Program-made: the position numbers and the translations under genes
Part shown: one piece after another, positions 1 through 10,093 of the stretch
How positions within the stretch are numbered: the first letter of the stretch is position 1
Layout of the letters: the number at the start of each line of letters is the position of its first letter
Notes under the pieces: model-generated
The model's input: the letters and a program-made list of their open reading frames with translations, nothing else
The model's database searches: none
What the model was told of the DNA's origin: nothing
DNA from: Saprospiraceae bacterium UBA3362
GTDB lineage: Bacteria > Bacteroidota > Bacteroidia > Chitinophagales > Saprospiraceae
DNA: 64,000 nt
Assembly: GCA_002360455.1 (NCBI GenBank)
Contig: DEQQ01000090.1
Coordinates: 1-64,000, forward strand
Direction of reading: 5' to 3'

Positions 1-712
1 ATCCACCGTCAATCCAAGATTTACATTGTCCAAGAACATGATTTTTCCAGCTGTCCGGATCATGATGCTCCTGCCCTCCTATTGTTCCCTTTTCTATCCA
101 TTCTCTGATCCAAGGTTCATACTGATCCAACTTGAGAAACCAATGTTTGGTCGTTTTTAGAATTGGCCTTGTTCCACTTACCACAGAGCGAGGATCTTTG
201 AGATCTGTTGGATTAAGAGAGGAGCCACATTTTTCACACTGATCTCCATAAGCATCCGGATGAGAACAGTTGGGACAGGTTCCCATAATGTAGCGATCTG
301 CAAGAAACTGTTGTGTTGATTCATCAAAATATTGTTCAGTCTCCTGTTCTATAAAATGACCCTGCTTATGAAGAGTCCTAAAAAAATCTTGAGAAGTTTC
401 ATGATGCAATGGATCACTCGTCCTATGATAAAGATCAAAAGAGATATCCATTCCGTCAAAAGTCTTCTTGAACAAATCATAATATCTGTCCACGATCTCA
501 CGCGGAGTTTTTTTCTCTTTGAGTGCCTTCATGGTAATGGCAGCACCATGTTCGTCAGAGCCACAGATGAAAACCACATCTTTGTCCATCAGCCTCATAA
601 ATCTCACATACACATCTGCCGGCAGATAAGCTCCTGCAAGATGTCCTATATGCAGTGGACCGTTGGCATAAGGCAAAGCAGCTGTAACAATATGACGTTT
701 GTAATGAATCAT
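1..712 (-). CDS. metG: Methionyl-tRNA synthetase, N-terminal part (cut by window edge)
   Basis: Charges tRNA-Met with methionine in the cytoplasm. The 237 residues visible on the minus strand begin MIHYKRHIVTAALPYANGP. They carry the class I HIGH signature at residues 21-24 and the zinc-knuckle cysteines C146, C149, C159 and C162 of the MetRS connective domain. KMSKS and the anticodon-binding domain lie beyond base 1. The start is the ATG at 710-712; no better in-frame start was seen upstream. The next gene upstream (1010-5320) is separated by a terminator and a repeat element, so metG probably has its own promoter in 713-950. The call is secure from the motifs. Confidence 0.95.
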   Translation of the reverse strand, partial: MIHYKRHIVTAALPYANGPLHIGHLAGAYLPADVYVRFMRLMDKDVVFICGSDEHGAAITMKALKEKKTPREIVDRYYDLFKKTFDGMDISFDLYHRTSDPLHHETSQDFFRTLHKQGHFIEQETEQYFDESTQQFLADRYIMGTCPNCSHPDAYGDQCEKCGSSLNPTDLKDPRSVVSGTRPILKTTKHWFLKLDQYEPWIREWIEKGTIGGQEHHDPDSWKNHVLGQCKSWIDGG

Positions 713-777
713 GCTTGAATAAAACCTTGCAAAGATATATATTAATTTAATATATATAAGTTTTATCTATAAAATAA

Positions 778-910
778 CAAGCTAAAACATGGCGTGCCCC
801 TCAGTTCCTGAGGGTCGGTCCCTTCCGTACTCACTATCGTTCGGTGCTCCGCACCACTCAGCATAGCTGAGTGTACTCCAGGCACCTCACGCAAATCCCC
901 AAGCTAAAAC
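778..910. mobile_element. Hairpin-rich MITE/REP-like element flanked by 11-bp direct repeats
   Basis: A 111-bp GC-rich block (789-899) sits in AT-rich intergenic DNA. It is bounded by identical 11-bp copies of CAAGCTAAAAC at 778-788 and 900-910, which look like a target-site duplication. Inside are three hairpins with 3-nt loops: CCCTCAG/CTGAGGG (798-814), GGTGC/GCACC (843-855) and CACTCAGC/GCTGAGTG (855-873). GCGTG near the left end (793-797) pairs with CACGC near the right end (888-892). It has no coding capacity. I recall similar GC-rich palindromic intergenic blocks in Bacteroidota genomes, but could not check this; a non-autonomous mobile element is an inference. Confidence 0.6.
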
Positions 911-953
911 CGAAATACAGTGGACAATTTTGACAACAGCCAATAGCAAAAAC

Positions 954-987
954 AAAAAAAGTGCTCCATTGCTGAAGCACTTTTTTT
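954..987 (-). terminator. Rho-independent terminator of the 1010-5320 gene
   Basis: GTGCT (961-965) and AGCAC (976-980) are flanked by a run of seven A on one side and eight T on the other, giving a 12-bp stem with a 10-nt loop. It lies just past the stop codon of the minus-strand gene at 1010. Confidence 0.8.
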
Positions 988-1009
988 TATAAACCGATTA
1001 ATCACAATT

Positions 1010-4000
1010 TTACTTCACTAAAAACATTCGTTTTGTAGCTTTGAAATTCGAACTTTCCATACTATAATACATCAATCCTGATCCGGCGATATCCTGAGAT
1101 TGGATTATTAATTCATTGTAACCTGCTTTTGCTTCCATCATCTTGACATAAATTGTTTTTCCATCCAAAGAATGAATAGAGATCGAAACAAGTTGTTTTT
1201 CCGGCACAACAAATCTGATCTTGGTCTGTGCAAAGAACGGGTTTGGTTCATTCTGCATTAACTCAAACTCTCCTACAGCAGATTGATTTGTCTTATTTCT
1301 CAATTCTACTGACATTACATTGACCTCATCATCATAAGCTTCTGCTGTCAATATTTCTGAACTCAAGACAGGAATAAATTGAGCCACAGCTTGATTCGCA
1401 GTTATGACAAAATAAAATAATGGTTTATCTGTTGATAATATCGATTGATTAGAATTCCATGACATTGCTACCAATCCTTCTTCCCATTTTCCAAATCCAA
1501 GATTGCGCTCATCGCATTGAATTGTTCCGGATTTTACATTAACGGACTGAACTGCCTCAGGATTAAATTTCCATGACATTTGGAATCCTGATAATGTGCT
1601 TGCCCAAGTTCCATAAACCGGAATCATCACTGTTTCTCCGGCCTTCAATTCTGTTTCTTTGATTTGAAGATTCAACTTGGCTGCTGTTCGGGATTGTCCT
1701 CCATTTCCGGCTTGATTCGTTCTAGCACTGGCATTCAAATCTCCGATCTTAACGGCAACAAAATTGTTGTCTTTATTTTCACCGGACAAATTGTTTATGG
1801 TCACCATTTCAGGCCATGCCTGACCTGCCCAAGGATTATTCTGATCCTCAAACTGGAATTCGGAGGCAACGAATCTCCATGACTTTTGACCTCCGCCAAA
1901 TCTTGTTGTTACACCCAAAATCAATCTTCTCAATTCGGATAGGTCCGCAGCAGAAATTGAATTAGAATTGTTGGCATCAGCAGCTATATACTTGTAAGGA
2001 GAATCAAATGTCTGAATTCCGAGAATGTGTTTCTGAATCAAAACGATATCGGCAGTAGTAACACCATTGATATAGTCATCGTCCTTACTTGGCATAATAT
2101 TGTAATCAACTCCTTCTTTAAGATCCACAAAACTGTATTGTCCATCTTCAATACTGTTCATCGAATTCACTTCAATATTATTGGACACTACCATCAAATT
2201 TGCATTTCGCAAAGGCGAATTTGTATTTGCTCTTACTATTCCTGAAATCATACCTCCGTTTCCGAAACGATCCGGGCATACATTCCCGATATTATCTTGT
2301 ATAGTAAGCATCGTTGTACAGAATGCTTTGTTGTTGAACTCATCCCAAACATAGACTGTCACTGTAAACTTACCTTCGCGTCCATTGGTCAAACTATCAC
2401 AAGTATAGGTTCTGGTAGAATCGTTTACATTGGTTGAAAACGAATATCTCAAATTCGCAAAACTTGTACAGTTATCCTGAGTACTTGATTCAATAAAGTC
2501 TCTTGCCTTTACTGTTATTCTACCTGTGGATGGCATAACTGTGATTACCAATCCTGTCTTACAAACGATGGTTGGATCTTTGCAATCTCTAATGGCGAAA
2601 ATTTGGTTACAAGTGGTAACATTACCGCAAGCATCCGTTACTTCCCATCTAATTTTATGTGTACCTTTCTTATAGGTTCCGGAAGCAATTTTTGTAGTAC
2701 CATTGATATCGTTACTACCATTATTGTCTAAATCTATACTGTATTTCCAAGCTAAAGCTGATGTATCTGTACAGTCATCAGTAGCCAATCCCACCAATTC
2801 TACATAACCATTGCAGCTTGCATCGTTGGCACATATTTCTTTGGCAGAACAAGTTGCCGCGTTCATAACCGGAGCTACGGTGTTGCGTATTCTGATCACT
2901 TGATCCATAGTACAAATTCCTACAGGATTAGAACTGTTGACATCGTATTGACACCAATCGATTACTTTCCAGTGCCGTATGATTCTTACGCAATATCCCG
3001 GTTCGCCATAAATTTTATCATCGCTGTAGCCTGCAATTACATTAGTGCAAGCTCTAGTAGGATATGTAGGTTTTCCTGTAACATTAGGATCAGCATCCAC
3101 AGGCGAACATCCATTGATTGTAATGTTAGGAGGATAGCCTACTGATCCGCATGTAAATGGAGTTGGATTGATCACTCTAATGGTTTGTGTACATAGATCA
3201 AATCTTCCACCTGCATTTTCTGCTCTCCAATTTCTTCTTACAGTCCCTGTATCACATTTCCATGACAATGTATCTGTAGTGTACGTCACTTTAATGTTGT
3301 TGCATGTTCCGGTTGCTGTTGCTTGACCGGTGATGCTCAAGTCATTTAAGTCGGTACCACAATTTACAGTCTTATTACTAGGACAGGTTATCTTTGGAGA
3401 AATTTTATCTTGAACTGTTACAGAAACCATGCAATCATTAAAATTGCCTTCTTTATCATAAACTCTAAAGGCAACCATTTTTACTGTTCCCACATCACTG
3501 CAACAGAATGTAACCGAAGGGCTAAATATTGTATTCGTTGCAACATTGCATGAATCACCTTCCATTCTTCTTACTCGCATAGAATCTATACCACAATTAT
3601 CATAGGAACCGTTATTGACACTTGACGCATACAACCAAGCTACACCTTGCTCATTAAGAGTAACTACAGTGTGCTCATCACAAACAGCCACAGGATCAAG
3701 GTTATCTTCTATGATGACCTCAGTTCTGCATGTTGAAGTATTTCCGCAAGCATCGGTAACATAAAACTGAATCCAAGCACTATCTGCAGGCAATCCTGTA
3801 ATTCGCACCGAACTGGAGGTAGGATAACTCACTCCTGCTGTTCTAATGTTGTTTACATCTCGTGTTCCATCAGGCTCATTAATAATATAACCTACTGTAA
3901 CAGTGGTCGAAGAACATTCTTCAATAACTGTAGGAAAAGGTAATGTAATGGTTCCTGTACAAGAATAATAATCTGTGCCAAATACTTGTCCGTTCTGCGG

Positions 4001-5320
4001 ACACGTAATTACCGGAGCTTCTGCATCAGCCACTTTAATAAGTTGGTTACACTCAGAGTAAGTTCCGGTACACCAATCAAATATTTTCCAGTTTCTTAAC
4101 ACTTTAAATGACTCACCACAAACCGGGATTTTAACATCACGAAAGCTTACCGCCAAATGATCACATCCTGTATTAGCAGGCGCACCTGTTCCATACCAAA
4201 TCAATGATCCTGTTGCATTATAGTAATTGTATGGAGATGGATTTCCATTATCCAATGCATTCCATCCTCTTGGGTAAGGTCCTGTTGCCGGTTCCTTATC
4301 TTTGCATTTCAATGCCGGATGAGTGAATCCATCGTAATTGTCAGGACAAACTACCGCATTCAAAGTTCCTCTTCGGATATAGATTGTATCAGAACAATTG
4401 GTCTTATTCCCTTTGCAATCTTCTGCATACCAAAAACGATATACTGATGCATAATATGGGGTTGTACAATTGTATTTATTGTAAACATCATAGTATCTCA
4501 AATCCACAGCACAACAAAGATCAAATCCTGTTACGGTGTAATGACCCACTTGTCCATCTGCATGAGGTGTAATTACTGCAGAAGAAGGAAGAGGAAATGC
4601 CAAGCCGCTAAATCCTACCAATGTGCTCAATGCTTCCGGAGTGTATCCTTGCCCACAATTGATCGTATCTGCTCTATTATCACACAATAGATTTGGAATG
4701 TATTTATCTTCTATATAAATTCTTCCCCAGCAAGTTACTCCTGAGCAAAGATGCCTAACCAAAACTCTCAATGTTTTTCCAAGATAAGAGTAGGTAACTG
4801 TATTCGCTGGAAGCACATTATTGTTTTCATCATAAACTGTAACTGAGTATGAACTTTCTGGAAAAGGAGCTCCCTCCAACATTGTTTCCGGAGTGATTAC
4901 AGCTCTACAGTTGCCATCGAGAGACACATTGACCAAAGCATCACAAGCTAAAGCAACATCACCTTCTACAATAACATTTTGGAATATAGTGGATGCACCA
5001 ACAACTCTGATCATGTACACTCCGGCTACTGAGCCCCAAGCTACAGTAACGGTGTTAGCAGAAGTTGCAGTAATAGTACCACCTCCTAAAACTGTAAAAG
5101 TAAGACCTGCACCCGAAAATGTATAGGTCACAGTCTGGCTTCTACAAACACTGGTATCACCGGCTGTATAAGCCTGAGCTTTTAACTCTGACTGATTGAT
5201 CAACAGCATGACAAACAACATCGCTAAAGATGTCAAGCTTTGTGCTGCTCGTTTGAAAACAAACGTAAATAATTTAGTTTGCATAATGGGAAGAAGTTTT
5301 ATTGTGTTGAACTTTTTCAT
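1010..5320 (-). CDS. Giant T9SS surface protein with HYR-like, dockerin-like and cohesin-like domains (paralogue 1)
   Basis: Predicted secreted cell-surface protein of 1436 aa with no recognised catalytic domain. A signal peptide (to about residue 49, ending LKAQA) is followed by a PKD-like segment (about 52-120). Next come cysteine-rich HYR-like modules (about 125-1010) with recurring VTDACGN, YDNCGIDS and DPVAVCD-type motifs. A carboxypeptidase-regulatory-like segment (about 1022-1080) precedes a duplicated dockerin-like segment (1082-1137; INGVTTADIVLIQKHILG and ISAADLSELRRLILG). A cohesin-like beta domain (about 1212-1335) and a T9SS type A sorting domain (about 1352-1436, NEPNPF start) complete it. 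It is the most downstream of three collinear paralogues on the same strand, ending at a terminator. Adhesion or scaffold function is inference. Confidence 0.85.
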   Translation of the reverse strand: MKKFNTIKLLPIMQTKLFTFVFKRAAQSLTSLAMLFVMLLINQSELKAQAYTAGDTSVCRSQTVTYTFSGAGLTFTVLGGGTITATSANTVTVAWGSVAGVYMIRVVGASTIFQNVIVEGDVALACDALVNVSLDGNCRAVITPETMLEGAPFPESSYSVTVYDENNNVLPANTVTYSYLGKTLRVLVRHLCSGVTCWGRIYIEDKYIPNLLCDNRADTINCGQGYTPEALSTLVGFSGLAFPLPSSAVITPHADGQVGHYTVTGFDLCCAVDLRYYDVYNKYNCTTPYYASVYRFWYAEDCKGNKTNCSDTIYIRRGTLNAVVCPDNYDGFTHPALKCKDKEPATGPYPRGWNALDNGNPSPYNYYNATGSLIWYGTGAPANTGCDHLAVSFRDVKIPVCGESFKVLRNWKIFDWCTGTYSECNQLIKVADAEAPVITCPQNGQVFGTDYYSCTGTITLPFPTVIEECSSTTVTVGYIINEPDGTRDVNNIRTAGVSYPTSSSVRITGLPADSAWIQFYVTDACGNTSTCRTEVIIEDNLDPVAVCDEHTVVTLNEQGVAWLYASSVNNGSYDNCGIDSMRVRRMEGDSCNVATNTIFSPSVTFCCSDVGTVKMVAFRVYDKEGNFNDCMVSVTVQDKISPKITCPSNKTVNCGTDLNDLSITGQATATGTCNNIKVTYTTDTLSWKCDTGTVRRNWRAENAGGRFDLCTQTIRVINPTPFTCGSVGYPPNITINGCSPVDADPNVTGKPTYPTRACTNVIAGYSDDKIYGEPGYCVRIIRHWKVIDWCQYDVNSSNPVGICTMDQVIRIRNTVAPVMNAATCSAKEICANDASCNGYVELVGLATDDCTDTSALAWKYSIDLDNNGSNDINGTTKIASGTYKKGTHKIRWEVTDACGNVTTCNQIFAIRDCKDPTIVCKTGLVITVMPSTGRITVKARDFIESSTQDNCTSFANLRYSFSTNVNDSTRTYTCDSLTNGREGKFTVTVYVWDEFNNKAFCTTMLTIQDNIGNVCPDRFGNGGMISGIVRANTNSPLRNANLMVVSNNIEVNSMNSIEDGQYSFVDLKEGVDYNIMPSKDDDYINGVTTADIVLIQKHILGIQTFDSPYKYIAADANNSNSISAADLSELRRLILGVTTRFGGGQKSWRFVASEFQFEDQNNPWAGQAWPEMVTINNLSGENKDNNFVAVKIGDLNASARTNQAGNGGQSRTAAKLNLQIKETELKAGETVMIPVYGTWASTLSGFQMSWKFNPEAVQSVNVKSGTIQCDERNLGFGKWEEGLVAMSWNSNQSILSTDKPLFYFVITANQAVAQFIPVLSSEILTAEAYDDEVNVMSVELRNKTNQSAVGEFELMQNEPNPFFAQTKIRFVVPEKQLVSISIHSLDGKTIYVKMMEAKAGYNELIIQSQDIAGSGLMYYSMESSNFKATKRMFLVK

Positions 5321-5362
5321 TTTATCTTTTTTTATCGGTTTATAAAAAGTACTTGATTGTAT

Positions 5363-5401
5363 GGCTTTTCTCCAGGGACAATTCTGTCCCCGGATGAAGC
5401 C
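5363..5401. other. Interrupted long hairpin between paralogues 1 and 2
   Basis: Nested complementary arms GGCTT/AAGCC, CC/GG and GGGACA/TGTCCC close on an ATTC loop, filling much of the 99-bp gap. No U-run follows on the minus strand, so it is not a standard intrinsic terminator. It may be a processing or mRNA-stability element in a shared transcript; this is inference. Confidence 0.45.
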
Positions 5402-5419
5402 TAATTACCCAAGAACCGT

Positions 5420-8400
5420 TTATCTTATAACTACCATTTTACGTGTAGCAATGAAATCTTTTGTATCGAGTCGATAATACAATATTCCTTGAACATCAGG
5501 ATCAATACTGAGCTCTATAGTATTTAAGCCGTATTTACCTTGGATCTGCTTGAGGAATAATGATTTTCCTGCCATGTCATATACAGAGAGAGTAACACTC
5601 TGTTCTGTTGGCAATCTAAAATGAATAGTCGTTTTGCCCGAGAATGGATTTGGAATGTTTTGATACAATTCCACACTATTGAATATCTGATCTTGCGATC
5701 TATATCTTATTGATGGATTGAATTCATCTTTCTCTGTATAAATTTCAGAAGCAAAATCACTTTGATTTGTTCTAATATTCAAATCCACTAAGGATTGATC
5801 AATTTTAGAATTTAGATTGATATAGAATAATATACTGCCTTCTTTTACATTCAAAGAATGATCAGAATTCCAGCTTATTCTCAATTTTCCATGATCGTTG
5901 TAGATAAAGTTTGATTGATCTAAATTGCACACACCGGAACTTAATCCTTCAAACAATGTATTTTGATCATCAAAGATGAGCTCCATTTGAAGGCCTTCCA
6001 TATCCAAAGAATGTGAAGCGTAAACCGGGATTTTATAAACTCCATTCTTTTGAAGTTTCACATCTTCCAATTCCAAAACAAAATTCTTCTTTGCTCTACC
6101 TTGGGAATTGTTGAGCTGTGTACTTGCATCTCCGGTCACATCACCAATCTTGATGGCAACAAAATCATTGTGCATAGAAGATCCCGATAGCTGTTTGAGG
6201 TCAATGCTTTCTTTATAAGTAAATGGATCTGCTGCATCAATCTTAAAGTCTGCATCCACAAATACCCAGGATGGATTATTAGGGAATACTGAAGTCACCC
6301 CTAAAATCAATCGTCGCAAGTCAGCAATGTCTCTGGCTGTAATGCCTTTAGATCTGTTTACATCGGCTGCAATCAACTTGTATTGATCTGATATTTCTTC
6401 GATTCCCAATATATGTTTTTGAATCTGAACTATATCTCTTGTAGTTACACCATTGAGATGATCATAATCATATTTTGGCGATACAACATACTCAGCACTA
6501 AAATCCATATTTTCAAAAGCATAGTAACCTTTATCATCGGTCATGTGCTCTTCCATCAAACTCGCCATTGGATCGATCAATTGAACAGGTACATTTGGAG
6601 CAACAGCACCGCTGCCTATTCTGATGGCACCTGCTATGGTATTTAGAGTATTGACATCAGGACAAATATTTGAATTGTCTTGAAGTATGATCTTTGTCTT
6701 ACAGAAATCACTATTGCCGGCCTCGTCCGTAACATATAATGTAACGTCCAAGGTATCTGCTTTTCCGTTTCTTATGTCCGCACAGGTATACGTCTTAAAG
6801 CTATCCTGAATATTGGTTGTAAATGAATAAAACAATTTATTCTGTGCCGTACAATTGTCAGAACTTCCAATATTGAAATCTTTAGCCCAGATGGTAACAT
6901 TTCCTGTAGTTGGCATAATTACCGTCACAATTCCATTTAAACAATATGGTGTTGGTTTTTTACAATCTCTAACTGTAAATGTATATGAACATGTATTCTT
7001 ATTACCACATTGATCTTCTACTGTCCAAGTCACTTTGTGTGTTCCTGCAGTATACGTTGTAGTAAATCGATTTCTATTTGCCGTCAAATCAATTGTAGAA
7101 TTATTTCCTAGGTCTAAAGCATAAGTCCACTTCAAATCTGCCGATGGTGTACAATCATCAGTTGCATTACTTTCTAATGTTATGCTTGTTGAACAATTAT
7201 CATTAATACAATAATTTTGATTGTTTAAACAGGAGGAGAATGTTGGAGCAACAGTATTAAATATTTTAATGACTTGAGTGTGAGTCCAACTTGCTATAGA
7301 CGGATTGTTTACATCGTATCTGCACCAATCTATTACTGTCCACTTTCTTAAAATTTTATAGCATACATTTTCTACATAATTGAACTCCAAATCTTCATAA
7401 GTTGCAATTGGTTGACTGCATTTATCTACATTAGCATAAGTTGGTTTTCCAGTTACATCCGGAGATGTAGAATTATTACAACCATTAATTGAAAGATCTG
7501 CCGGAAACGTAATATCCGATAATCCAAAAGGACTGTTATCTATAACCGAAATGACATGATAGCAAACAGCTCTTAATCCTCCCGGATCTGTTGCAATAAA
7601 ATATCTGTAAATATCTCCTAAACCGCAAGAATTCAAATTGCTTACAACACTATCTCTTAAAGATACTGTACAGTTATCTGTGGCAGTTGCCGTACCGTAA
7701 ACCGAAAGATTGGATAAGTCAGCACTGCAATTTACTGTTACATTAGCCGGACAAGTAATCTTTGGTGCAATTTTATCTTGTACAAGAACGTCAACAGTAC
7801 ATTCACTTTTGTTTCCTGCTCCTACTGTTGCATTATCTCTCACTTCCAAAACTACTTTTACAGTTTTACCAACATCTCCACAACAAAAAACTACATTATC
7901 TCCAAATGTGGTTGTTGCACCTGAACAGTTTCCGCTAGTTTCTCTTCGAGCTCTATAATAAACTGTATTGCAATTATCGTGACTTACATCACTAAAAACT
8001 GAGGCCGGAACAGTTGCCTGTCCATTGCTTCCCAACGAGACCACAGTTTTCTGATGACAAACGGCAACCGGCGGAGTATTATCTACTACAAAAAAGTCAA
8101 ATGAACATTTCGTACTGTTTCCACAACCATCTGTAATGGTATAAACCAACCACTGACATCCTGCTCCAACATTGGCAATCTGATATGTACCGTCTGCAAG
8201 TTTGGTTACTACTCCAGGACCTTTTATTGTTCCACTTCCTGAGCAATCTGCTGCATTAACCGGGATAAAATGTTCTACAGAATAAGTCCATCCAGAACAA
8301 TTTTCTATAACATAAGGTCTAAGGCCATCATTTTGTCCATTGTAATTTTCCGGTACCGGGGCTATAATTGTTGTACCACAAAACCATGGAGAGGTATTAA

Positions 8401-9922
8401 TAGTCAGCGTGCTAGGACAAATAACAACAGGAACTTGAGTATCCGCTACCTTTATTTGTTGTATATATTCTAAATGTGAACCGCTACACCAATCTATGAT
8501 AGTCCACTTTCTAAGTAATTTATAGTTACCTGCACAGGTTTGAATGGTATCATCACTAAAATCATATTGGATATTTCCACAATACAAACCACTCGGTTTT
8601 CCTGTACCTGCCACTGTTGTATCCGGTAGATAATACTTAGCATTAGTAGGATTGTCAAATAAATGATCCCATGATCCATCACAGCTTAATGCCGGCAAAT
8701 GGCCTACTCCAGCAATTCCATCATAATGAGGAGGGAATACAATACTTGCAAGAGTACCTCTTTGTAGATCAATGGTATCTCTACAACAAAACTCATAACC
8801 TCCAAGATCCTTAACGCACCATATTCTATATACTGTCGCACTTAAAACCGGATTTACACATCCATGATTTACTACACTGTCTACATATCTCAAATATACA
8901 GGACCACAAGAATCTATACCGGTTACTTTCCATGGGTAAGAACTGAAATCCACAAGAGCCGGGTTGACAGGCAATCCAAATACCAATGGACTTAAATTGG
9001 TTGCACAAGAGAAAGTATCTCTAGGTTTGCAATTCAAAGTAGGTGGACTCTTATCTTCGAGTCTCAATGTACCCCAACATGAATTACCGCAAACAATATT
9101 GCTTACCTTAACAGTAACTCGTTTTCCCACATAAGATTTATTTAAAGGTAAAGAAACCGGAAGTCCATTATAACTTAGTTCTAATTTGAAAAATCCCAAA
9201 TCAGAACATATTCCGGATTCTCCTTCCAAAACCATATCGGCAAGTATATCTGCCATGCACAAACTGTTTACAGAGACTTGTATATCATTATTACAAGCCA
9301 ACTGACAATTAGTCCAACAATCAGGAATTGTTGCTGCATTGGACACACTTACAGGCGATGCCGCAGGAGTTGTATTAGTCATATAGGCTCTATTATTCAA
9401 TGTTCCACCTGTTGCACGAACGTTAAGCTCAGCTACAACATTGAACATCAAAGTATCTCCAAACTGCATACTTCCTGATGTGATTGTAATATTTGGATTG
9501 GTAGGAGTACCATTGTATGCCGGATTTAAGGCCGGTGTGACCAAAGCATCGTTGTATACAATAGTAGGAGCACTGACTATTCTTACAAACTTAGCCCCTA
9601 AATTGGTGGCTGAGTTCATCGTATCCAACAATGTCAGCATTGCTGTAACTCCACAAGAATTATTGTGTATTACACTAATTCTGTAAGTTACATCAATATT
9701 GCCTTGAATACCACTGGAGGCCGGTGCAACACCTAAGATTGATTTTCGAACATTGAAACACTGAGACCAACTATCGGTCGGAGCTATCATGCTCAGTAAA
9801 AACACCACAAATGCTCCTATAAAACTCCACAAAGAAGTTTTAGATCGGGCCTTTGTTTTGGGACGGATGAAAATTGAACAGTTCATCTTGGTTAATTTTG
9901 TATGTATAAAAATTTGTTTCAT
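5420..9922 (-). CDS. Giant T9SS surface protein with HYR-like, dockerin-like and cohesin-like domains (paralogue 2)
   Basis: Collinear with its two neighbours. A hydrophobic signal segment near the N-terminus (ending APTDSWSQ) precedes an opening beta domain unlike paralogue 1, resembling the conserved-repeat domains of surface proteins. Cysteine-rich HYR-like modules follow. Counting from the longest frame (start 9967), the dockerin-like segment lies at about 1166-1228 (LNGVTTRDIVQIQKHILG and ITARDIADLRRLILG), the cohesin-like domain at about 1295-1420 and the T9SS domain at about 1433-1515 (NIPNPF start). The frame is open to 9967. I prefer the ATG at 9922, which follows a TAAA-rich stretch; ATG at 9886 would give a shorter signal peptide. 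Function is unknown; surface scaffold or adhesin is inferred from architecture. Confidence 0.85.
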   Translation of the reverse strand: MKQIFIHTKLTKMNCSIFIRPKTKARSKTSLWSFIGAFVVFLLSMIAPTDSWSQCFNVRKSILGVAPASSGIQGNIDVTYRISVIHNNSCGVTAMLTLLDTMNSATNLGAKFVRIVSAPTIVYNDALVTPALNPAYNGTPTNPNITITSGSMQFGDTLMFNVVAELNVRATGGTLNNRAYMTNTTPAASPVSVSNAATIPDCWTNCQLACNNDIQVSVNSLCMADILADMVLEGESGICSDLGFFKLELSYNGLPVSLPLNKSYVGKRVTVKVSNIVCGNSCWGTLRLEDKSPPTLNCKPRDTFSCATNLSPLVFGLPVNPALVDFSSYPWKVTGIDSCGPVYLRYVDSVVNHGCVNPVLSATVYRIWCVKDLGGYEFCCRDTIDLQRGTLASIVFPPHYDGIAGVGHLPALSCDGSWDHLFDNPTNAKYYLPDTTVAGTGKPSGLYCGNIQYDFSDDTIQTCAGNYKLLRKWTIIDWCSGSHLEYIQQIKVADTQVPVVICPSTLTINTSPWFCGTTIIAPVPENYNGQNDGLRPYVIENCSGWTYSVEHFIPVNAADCSGSGTIKGPGVVTKLADGTYQIANVGAGCQWLVYTITDGCGNSTKCSFDFFVVDNTPPVAVCHQKTVVSLGSNGQATVPASVFSDVSHDNCNTVYYRARRETSGNCSGATTTFGDNVVFCCGDVGKTVKVVLEVRDNATVGAGNKSECTVDVLVQDKIAPKITCPANVTVNCSADLSNLSVYGTATATDNCTVSLRDSVVSNLNSCGLGDIYRYFIATDPGGLRAVCYHVISVIDNSPFGLSDITFPADLSINGCNNSTSPDVTGKPTYANVDKCSQPIATYEDLEFNYVENVCYKILRKWTVIDWCRYDVNNPSIASWTHTQVIKIFNTVAPTFSSCLNNQNYCINDNCSTSITLESNATDDCTPSADLKWTYALDLGNNSTIDLTANRNRFTTTYTAGTHKVTWTVEDQCGNKNTCSYTFTVRDCKKPTPYCLNGIVTVIMPTTGNVTIWAKDFNIGSSDNCTAQNKLFYSFTTNIQDSFKTYTCADIRNGKADTLDVTLYVTDEAGNSDFCKTKIILQDNSNICPDVNTLNTIAGAIRIGSGAVAPNVPVQLIDPMASLMEEHMTDDKGYYAFENMDFSAEYVVSPKYDYDHLNGVTTRDIVQIQKHILGIEEISDQYKLIAADVNRSKGITARDIADLRRLILGVTSVFPNNPSWVFVDADFKIDAADPFTYKESIDLKQLSGSSMHNDFVAIKIGDVTGDASTQLNNSQGRAKKNFVLELEDVKLQKNGVYKIPVYASHSLDMEGLQMELIFDDQNTLFEGLSSGVCNLDQSNFIYNDHGKLRISWNSDHSLNVKEGSILFYINLNSKIDQSLVDLNIRTNQSDFASEIYTEKDEFNPSIRYRSQDQIFNSVELYQNIPNPFSGKTTIHFRLPTEQSVTLSVYDMAGKSLFLKQIQGKYGLNTIELSIDPDVQGILYYRLDTKDFIATRKMVVIR

Positions 9923-10042
9923 TTTAATAAATGCATTTTGTTGATTTACAATTTCTGAGATCCTCAAACGGTCCTTTTTGAGTGATCAATTAAGGAGAGG
10001 GGTATTGATCTTTTAAAAAATAATTGGATAAATATTTTTTTT

Positions 10043-10078
10043 GCATAGGTCAACTCAGGGTAATGAACTGACCTATGC
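10043..10078. other. Perfect 10-bp inverted repeat between paralogues 2 and 3
   Basis: GCATAGGTCA (10043-10052) and TGACCTATGC (10069-10078) enclose a 16-nt loop just after the stop of the minus-strand gene at 10094. On the minus strand the stem is followed by A rather than T, so it lacks a terminator U-run. It resembles the 5363-5401 hairpin in position, not in sequence. Confidence 0.45.
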
Positions 10079-10093
10079 CAACTCTAAATGGGA

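Noticed and set aside
332..718. Plus-strand ORF of 128 codons
   Set aside because: It lies wholly antisense to metG, whose reading frame shows clear MetRS motifs.
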